From Planosporangium sp963837285 (lineage in GTDB: Bacteria; Actinomycetota; Actinomycetes; Mycobacteriales; Micromonosporaceae), in the NCBI GenBank assembly GCA_963837285.1, contig CAWIMS010000001.1, forward strand, positions 62,001 through 126,000: a DNA stretch of 64,000 nucleotides, read 5' to 3'. The position numbers were made by a program, and so were the translations under genes. The notes beneath the pieces are model-generated. The model had not been told where the DNA came from, ran no database searches, and was given only the letters and a program-made list of their open reading frames with translations. Of the stretch, positions 58,844 through 64,000 are shown in pieces (position 1 is the first letter of the stretch; each line of letters starts with the position of its first letter).

Positions 58844-61093
58844 ATGGATGAGCCGTTCTGGCCACCGGATGAGAACGTCACGTCGTCTCGGGACGAGCGC
58901 GGCGGCTCCCGTGACCAGCAACCGCCAGCACCGGCCGTCCATGGTGAGCCGGTAGCCATCGACCCGACCGTGCCGACATTCGCTCCGGTACGCCCGCGCG
59001 ACGAGCAGATCGGATCGCCGTGGAACCAGCCGCCGACCCAGGCGCTGCCCCGGGTCGAGCCGGGTCCCAACGGCGGCGGCCGGCCCGTCCCCCCTTCGGA
59101 AGAGCCGGCCCCGACGTGGCCGGCACATCCGACGACCGGTAACGGCGCGGCGCCGGCCGGGCCTGCACATCCGCCCCGGCCTGCTCATCCGCCCGGGCCG
59201 CTGCCGGCTTCTTCGGGTGCTTGCGCCGACACCGGTCACGTGGCCGGGAGTGCGGCCGTGCCCAGCGCGGGCCCGGCCGACCGGCAGGACCGGCCCGGCC
59301 GGCCGCAGGTCCGGTTCGAGCCGGGCATCTACCGGCCGGCCGATCCGCCACCGGCGCCCGTCAAGCCGGCCACGAATCCTGCCGCCGGCCCGGCGTCCGG
59401 TCCTGCGGCTCCGGGTCCGGGTCCGGCTTCAACCGGGCCGGCTGCGGGTCCGGCTGGGCCCAGGGCGGCGCACGTCGCCGCCCACGCGGCGGTGCCCGAC
59501 GCGCCACCGGACGCGGGCCCAGCCGGCCCGGCAGCGGGCCAAGTCGTCCCAGTCTCCGGGCCGCCGGCACCGGTCTCCGGCCCATCCGGCCCGGCATCTG
59601 GCCCATCCGCCCCGGTCTCCGGCCCGCCCGCCCAGGCTCCGCATCCGCCAGCACACGCCGCAGGACCGTCGCAGGGACCGGCCGCACCACCGCCAGGCCA
59701 CGCCACACCACCGCCAGCTCACACCGCACCACCGCCAGGCCACGCCACACCGCCACCAACCCACGCCGCGCCGCCGGGCCACGCCGCGCCGCCGCCGGGC
59801 CACGCCACACCACCGCCGGGCCACGCCGCCGGGCCACCGCCACACCCGCCCGCGCCGCCGCAAGCAGCCCCAGAAGCGCCGCCGGCTGCACACCCGGCTG
59901 CACACCCGGCAGCGCCCCCGGCTACGCACCCGGCGCCGCCGGTCGCCGGGCCGGCCAGGCACGCGGTGCCACCCCAGGGTCCACCAACCCAGGCCCCACC
60001 ACCACACGCCCGGCCGGCGCCGCCCAACCACCCCGGCCCGCCGCCCGGGTACGCGCCCGCGCGGCCGCAGCAGTACTCGCCGGCTCCGGGCGTCTACCAG
60101 AACCAGGCGTACGCCCCGCCGAGCGAACGGCCGGCCGCCCCGAGCTGGACCCCGGACGGCCCGGTACCCACGGCGGAAGACTTCGCCCGCCGTCGTGCCG
60201 CCCGTCCGGCCGACCCGATCGCCACGATGGGTGTCCGCGGTGCCGTCCGCAAGAGCACGCTCGGCCTGGTCAACCTCGGTCCCGGGCGGCGTGAGCAGGA
60301 GTTCCGCCACGACATCGAGATGGTCCGCCGCAACTTCGGTGGCCTGCGCCAGGTGACCGTCGTCAACCCGAAGGGCGGCGCCGGCAAGACCGTGGCGGTG
60401 CTCCTGCTCGCGATGACGTTCGGGCAGCGGCGCGGCGGGTACGTGCTGGCCTGGGACAACAACGAGACCCAGGGCACCCTCGGCATGCGGGCCCAGCAGG
60501 ACTTCCACTCGCGTACCGTCCGCGATCTGCTGCGCGACCTCGACCACTTCCAGGGCACCCACGGGCGGGTGGGCGACCTGTCCCAGTACGTGCGGGCCCA
60601 GGCCGAGGGCATGTTCGACGTGCTCGCGTCGGACGAGTCGGCGACGGCCGGCGAGATGCTCACCGCCCTGGCGTTCGCCGACATCCGGGAAATCGTCAGC
60701 CGGTTCTACAAGCTGATCTTCGTGGACACCGGCAACAACGTACGCGCGGAGAACTGGCAGGCCGCGATCGACGCGACCGACCAGCTCGTGGTCACGATGT
60801 CGGCCCGGAACGACTCCGCCGAGACCGCCGCCCGGATGCTGGACTACCTGGAACAGCAGGGGCTGCACCGGCTGGTCCGGCAGGCGGTGACGGTGGTGTC
60901 GATGCCGCCCAGCCGGCGGGAGCTGGACATCCCGGCGATCATCCAGCACTTCGCGGCCCGTACCCGGACCGTGCTGCTCGCGCCGTACGAGCGGCTCATC
61001 GACTCGGGTGAGCCGCTGCGCTACAACGCGCTCTCCGGCTCGACGAAGATGGCGTGGTTGAAGATCGCCGCCGCCGTCGCCGAGGGCCTTTAA
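58844..61093 (+). CDS. MinD/ParA-like ATPase with long Pro/Ala-rich N terminus
   Basis: 749 residues. Residues 1-440 are disordered and low-complexity, with repeats of HATPPP/HTAPPP and GPA-rich blocks between 59640 and 59850. The C-terminal ATPase (about 490-749) has a deviant Walker A TVVNPKGGAGKTVAVLLLAM, a switch region YVLAWDNNETQGTLGMRAQQ, Walker B-like FYKLIFVDTGNNVRAENWQA, and TDQLVVTMSARNDSAETAAR. This domain order is that of the EspI/SCO5717-type MinD-like proteins often linked to ESX secretion in actinobacteria; no ESX genes are nearby, so a role in envelope or localised secretion is inference. Confidence 0.75.
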   Translation: MDEPFWPPDENVTSSRDERGGSRDQQPPAPAVHGEPVAIDPTVPTFAPVRPRDEQIGSPWNQPPTQALPRVEPGPNGGGRPVPPSEEPAPTWPAHPTTGNGAAPAGPAHPPRPAHPPGPLPASSGACADTGHVAGSAAVPSAGPADRQDRPGRPQVRFEPGIYRPADPPPAPVKPATNPAAGPASGPAAPGPGPASTGPAAGPAGPRAAHVAAHAAVPDAPPDAGPAGPAAGQVVPVSGPPAPVSGPSGPASGPSAPVSGPPAQAPHPPAHAAGPSQGPAAPPPGHATPPPAHTAPPPGHATPPPTHAAPPGHAAPPPGHATPPPGHAAGPPPHPPAPPQAAPEAPPAAHPAAHPAAPPATHPAPPVAGPARHAVPPQGPPTQAPPPHARPAPPNHPGPPPGYAPARPQQYSPAPGVYQNQAYAPPSERPAAPSWTPDGPVPTAEDFARRRAARPADPIATMGVRGAVRKSTLGLVNLGPGRREQEFRHDIEMVRRNFGGLRQVTVVNPKGGAGKTVAVLLLAMTFGQRRGGYVLAWDNNETQGTLGMRAQQDFHSRTVRDLLRDLDHFQGTHGRVGDLSQYVRAQAEGMFDVLASDESATAGEMLTALAFADIREIVSRFYKLIFVDTGNNVRAENWQAAIDATDQLVVTMSARNDSAETAARMLDYLEQQGLHRLVRQAVTVVSMPPSRRELDIPAIIQHFAARTRTVLLAPYERLIDSGEPLRYNALSGSTKMAWLKIAAAVAEGL
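59640..59850. repeat. Degenerate Pro/His-rich coding repeat in the MinD-like ATPase gene
   Basis: DNA runs of CACCGCCGGGCCACGCC-type units of 15-24 bases encode repeats such as PPPGHATPPPTHAAPPGHAA. Copy number is likely to vary between strains by slippage. Confidence 0.7.
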
Positions 61094-61094
61094 A

Positions 61095-61166
61095 GATCGG
61101 CACAACTTCCCGGAAGTAGTGGCCTCAGACGTACCCGGAGGCCACAGTTTCCGGGAAGTTGTGCCA
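61095..61166. repeat. Long-armed inverted repeat, family A copy 8
   Basis: GATCGGCACAACTTCCCGGA then AGTAGTGGCCTC pairs with GAGGCCACAGTTTCC and GGGAAGTTGTGCC. It begins one base after the MinD-like gene stop and ends just before the convergent DUF3151 stop. Confidence 0.9.
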
Positions 61167-61173
61167 GGTCAAG

Positions 61174-61605
61174 TCAGCCGGACAGGGCGTCGCCGGCCGC
61201 GGGGTCGCTGTCGCGCAGCAACTGGGCGCAGCGGGCGGCCTCCTCGGCCTCACCGATCCCGTCGGCGGCCAACCCGAGCACGTTCACGCTACGCAGGAAG
61301 CCCTGGTTGGGCTGGTGTGACCACGGCACCGGCCCGTGTCCGCGCCAGCCGCTGCGGCGCAGCTGGTCGAGCCCCCGGTGGTACCCGGTGCGGGCGAACG
61401 CGTACGCGGTGACCGGATCCCCGGCGGCGAGTGCCTGCTCGGCGAGCCGGGCCCAGGCCGCGCTGTACGCCGGGAACCGCGCCGCGACGGCCTTCAACCC
61501 CGCCACCGCCCCGGTCGAACGGAGATCGACAGCGGCCAGTGCCGCGTCGGCTTCCGGGTCGGCGGGGAGCAGCGTGGCCGGTGGCTGAGACAAGAGATCC
61601 TGCAT
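61174..61605 (-). CDS. DUF3151 family protein
   Basis: 143 residues from ATG at 61605 (MQDLLSQPPATLLPADPEAD). It is an all-helical, TPR-like small protein: FPAYSAAWARLAEQALAAGD, TAYAFARTGYHRGLDQLRRS, then GWRGHGPVPWSHQPNQGFLR and SVNVLGLAADGIGEAEEAAR. The W-R-G-xG-xVPW-xH-xPN-xGFLR segment is the family signature. Function unknown. It is convergent with the MinD-like gene and single. Confidence 0.85.
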   Translation of the reverse strand: MQDLLSQPPATLLPADPEADAALAAVDLRSTGAVAGLKAVAARFPAYSAAWARLAEQALAAGDPVTAYAFARTGYHRGLDQLRRSGWRGHGPVPWSHQPNQGFLRSVNVLGLAADGIGEAEEAARCAQLLRDSDPAAGDALSG

Positions 61606-61762
61606 CCCGATATTGAACCCCGCCCGGCTACCCGGCCGAACGCCGGGGAGCCGGAAGCGCCCTACCCGAACGGTTGATGTGTACGTAGCGCGTAAGGGGG
61701 GTGCACATTTGCGCAAGGCGGACTACAACTGGAAGTCCGGAGCCTCCCCAGGACCCGGTAAC

Positions 61763-61794
61763 GCGATGGCCCGGCAGCAATGCCGGGCCATCGC
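61763..61794 (+). terminator. Very stable hairpin with GCAA tetraloop
   Basis: Perfect 14-bp stem GCGATGGCCCGGCA / TGCCGGGCCATCGC closed by a GCAA (GNRA) tetraloop, followed by CGTGTTT. It lies 34 bases before the LOG-like gene start, in its leader, where a terminator or attenuator would act. Confidence 0.7.
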
Positions 61795-61827
61795 CGTGTT
61801 TCGAGGCGACCGGTGCAGGATGGTCCG

Positions 61828-63040
61828 GTGCCGACACCGCCACCGACCGATGTGATCGCCCTCCGCGACGACACCCCCGGCGAGATCGAATCCCGCGCCG
61901 AACTCGATGGACATCTCGCCGCGGGTACCCTCAGCGGTTTGATCATCGAGGGCCTACGCCTGGACCTGGACCCACCGCCGGAACTGTCCATGGTGGACGT
62001 GCACGACGCGCTGTTCGTCGGCTGTCGCTTCGCCTCCGTCGAGGTCGCCGCTGACCTGGTGCGACGCGGTGCGCTGGTGGTGCCGGCCTTCGCCGGGGTG
62101 CCCTATCCCACCCATCCGGGCCGGCTCTACACGCCAGACGATCTCGCCGCCGGCTTCGCGGAGGCCGGCTTCGCCGGCATGTACGACACCGTCGTGTACG
62201 AGCATTTCCGCGCCAGCGGCGGCGCCCAGCCACCGGTCCGGGAGGCGCTGACCCAGCGCCTGCACGACGGCGGGATCGACGACGCGCTGGCCAGCACGGT
62301 GCGCGGGTGGGTCGGCGCGCGGGGGCCGGCCGCCGCGGTCGGGGTGATGGGTGGACACGCGGTGCGGCGCGGCTCCGAGACGTACCGGCTGGCCGCCGCC
62401 CTCGGCCGGGAGCTGGCGCGGGCCGGCCGGCTCGTGGTCACCGGCGGCGGTCCGGGCGTGATGGAGGCCGCCAACCTCGGCGCCTTCCTGGCCGAACGCC
62501 CGGCCGGCGATCTTGACACCGCGCTCGACATCCTGGCCGCAGCGGCCGACTTCGAGGACCACAACCCGTACACCGCCGCCGCGCTGGAGGTGCGCCGACG
62601 ATTCCCGGCCGCCGTCGGGGACGAGCCCCTCGCGTGGGCGCGGCGCGGTGGGTTGTCCATCCCCACCTGGCTGTACGGGCATGAGCCGGCCAACCTGTTC
62701 GCCGCCCGGGTCGCGAAGTATTTCTCCAACGCGATCCGGGAGGACACCATCATCCGGCTGTCCCGTGGCGGCATCGTGTTCGCGCCGGGCCTGGCCGGCA
62801 CCGTGCAGGAGGTGTTCCAGGCGGCGACGAAGACGTTCTACGCCACCGACGGGGTCAGCGGGCCGTACGTGTTCCTCGACAGGGTGTACTGGACCGAGCG
62901 GCTTCCGGTCCGCACGCTGCTCGGGCCGCTGCTGTCCGCGTCGCCGACCGGCGATCTGAGTCGGCCTGATCCGGTTGACCGACGACGTCACCGAGGCCGT
63001 GGGCTGGCTGACCCAGGTCGACACAACTTCCCGGAAATAG
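61828..63040 (+). CDS. LOG-like Rossmann-fold nucleotide-binding protein (frameshifted near the end)
   Basis: About 403 residues from GTG at 61828, with AGGATGG upstream. It has an unusual N-terminal domain (residues 1-165), then a lysine decarboxylase-like/LOG fold: AAVGVMGGHAVRRGSETYRL, ELARAGRLVVTGGGPGVMEA and NLGAFLAERPAGDLDTALD, later DTIIRLSRGGIVFAPGLAGT and VQEVFQAATKTFYATDG. The pattern GGGPGxMEA with GTxxE-like GTVQE is the LOG phosphoribohydrolase motif, though the long N terminus marks a separate subfamily. The frame breaks near 62955, after which the expected end LTDDVTEAVGWLTQVDTTSR and K closes with a stop inside inverted repeat copy 9. Confidence 0.75.
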
Positions 63041-63087
63041 TGGCCTCAACGGTGTCCGGAGGCCACTATTTCCGGGAAATTGTGTCG
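63019..63087. repeat. Long-armed inverted repeat, family A copy 9
   Basis: CGACACAACTTCCCGGAAAT and AGTGGCCTC pair with GAGGCCACTATTTCCGGGAA and ATTGTGTCGGTC. It lies between convergent LOG-like and aldolase genes and gives the LOG-like protein its stop codon. Confidence 0.9.
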
Positions 63088-63094
63088 GTCACAG

Positions 63095-64000
<906 letters not shown>

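Overview
This 64 kb window is high-GC actinobacterial DNA with GTG/TTG starts and GGAGG-type ribosome binding sites. The gene content points to a Micromonosporaceae-like genome: a PAS protein starting MPHLELSL, three LytR-CpsA-Psr (LCP) genes in a row, a DUF5926 protein, a DUF3151 protein, a Pro-rich MinD-like ATPase and an ActP/DUF485 pair. A methyl-accepting chemotaxis protein suggests a motile lineage such as Actinoplanes and relatives; the genus is inference. No tRNA, rRNA, prophage, insertion sequence or CRISPR array was seen.

Layout. 0-8.5 kb: end of an FAD oxidoreductase, a membrane protein, OsmC, a zincin-like protein, AIM24, PheA, a lipoprotein, ACT, PAS and NERD proteins, arginine deiminase, DUF5926. 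8.5-11.9 kb: an ATPase of the anti-sigma type, a histidine kinase, a GDPD and a rhodanese. 11.9-19.7 kb: three LCP ligases, a UDP-glucuronate-decarboxylase-like epimerase, ActP with its DUF485 partner, a flavin reductase. 19.7-23.5 kb: an ABC exporter and two tandem Uma2 genes. 23.4-32.2 kb: a second sodium:solute symporter behind an OmpR-type two-component system, a DUF4097 lipoprotein, a LytS/LytTR pair and the chemoreceptor. 32.3-41.9 kb: surface glycan locus (priming sugar transferase, DUF2142, GT4, polymerase/ligase-like protein, flippase, CDP-alcohol phosphotransferase, nucleotidyltransferase) interrupted by an Fpg/Nei glycosylase. 42-49.8 kb: GuaB1, a CBS protein, a third Uma2, an aminotransferase, CorA, a basic membrane protein, a cyclophilin, a rhomboid. 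49.8-53.9 kb: a TetR-controlled SCP2/acyl-CoA dehydrogenase/acyl ligase cluster. 53.9-64 kb: PurD, a secreted GDPD, PurA, a DAG-kinase-like protein, the MinD-like ATPase, DUF3151, a LOG-like protein and class II aldolase (cut by the window end).

The most striking non-genic signal is a family of nine roughly 70-bp long-armed inverted repeats, one about every 7 kb, nearly all at gene 3' ends and often supplying the stop codon or terminal residues of a neighbour. A second short hairpin-forming repeat occurs twice in tandem, once diverged, and once in frame inside purD. The two tandem Uma2 genes share an upstream block holding paired DnaA-box-like sites. Many genes at 0.9-8.1, 14.6-19.4 and 62.9-63.4 kb carry small indels, while 19.7-62.9 kb looks intact. 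This patchiness suggests sequence error more than real gene decay, so frameshifted entries are best read as probably intact genes.
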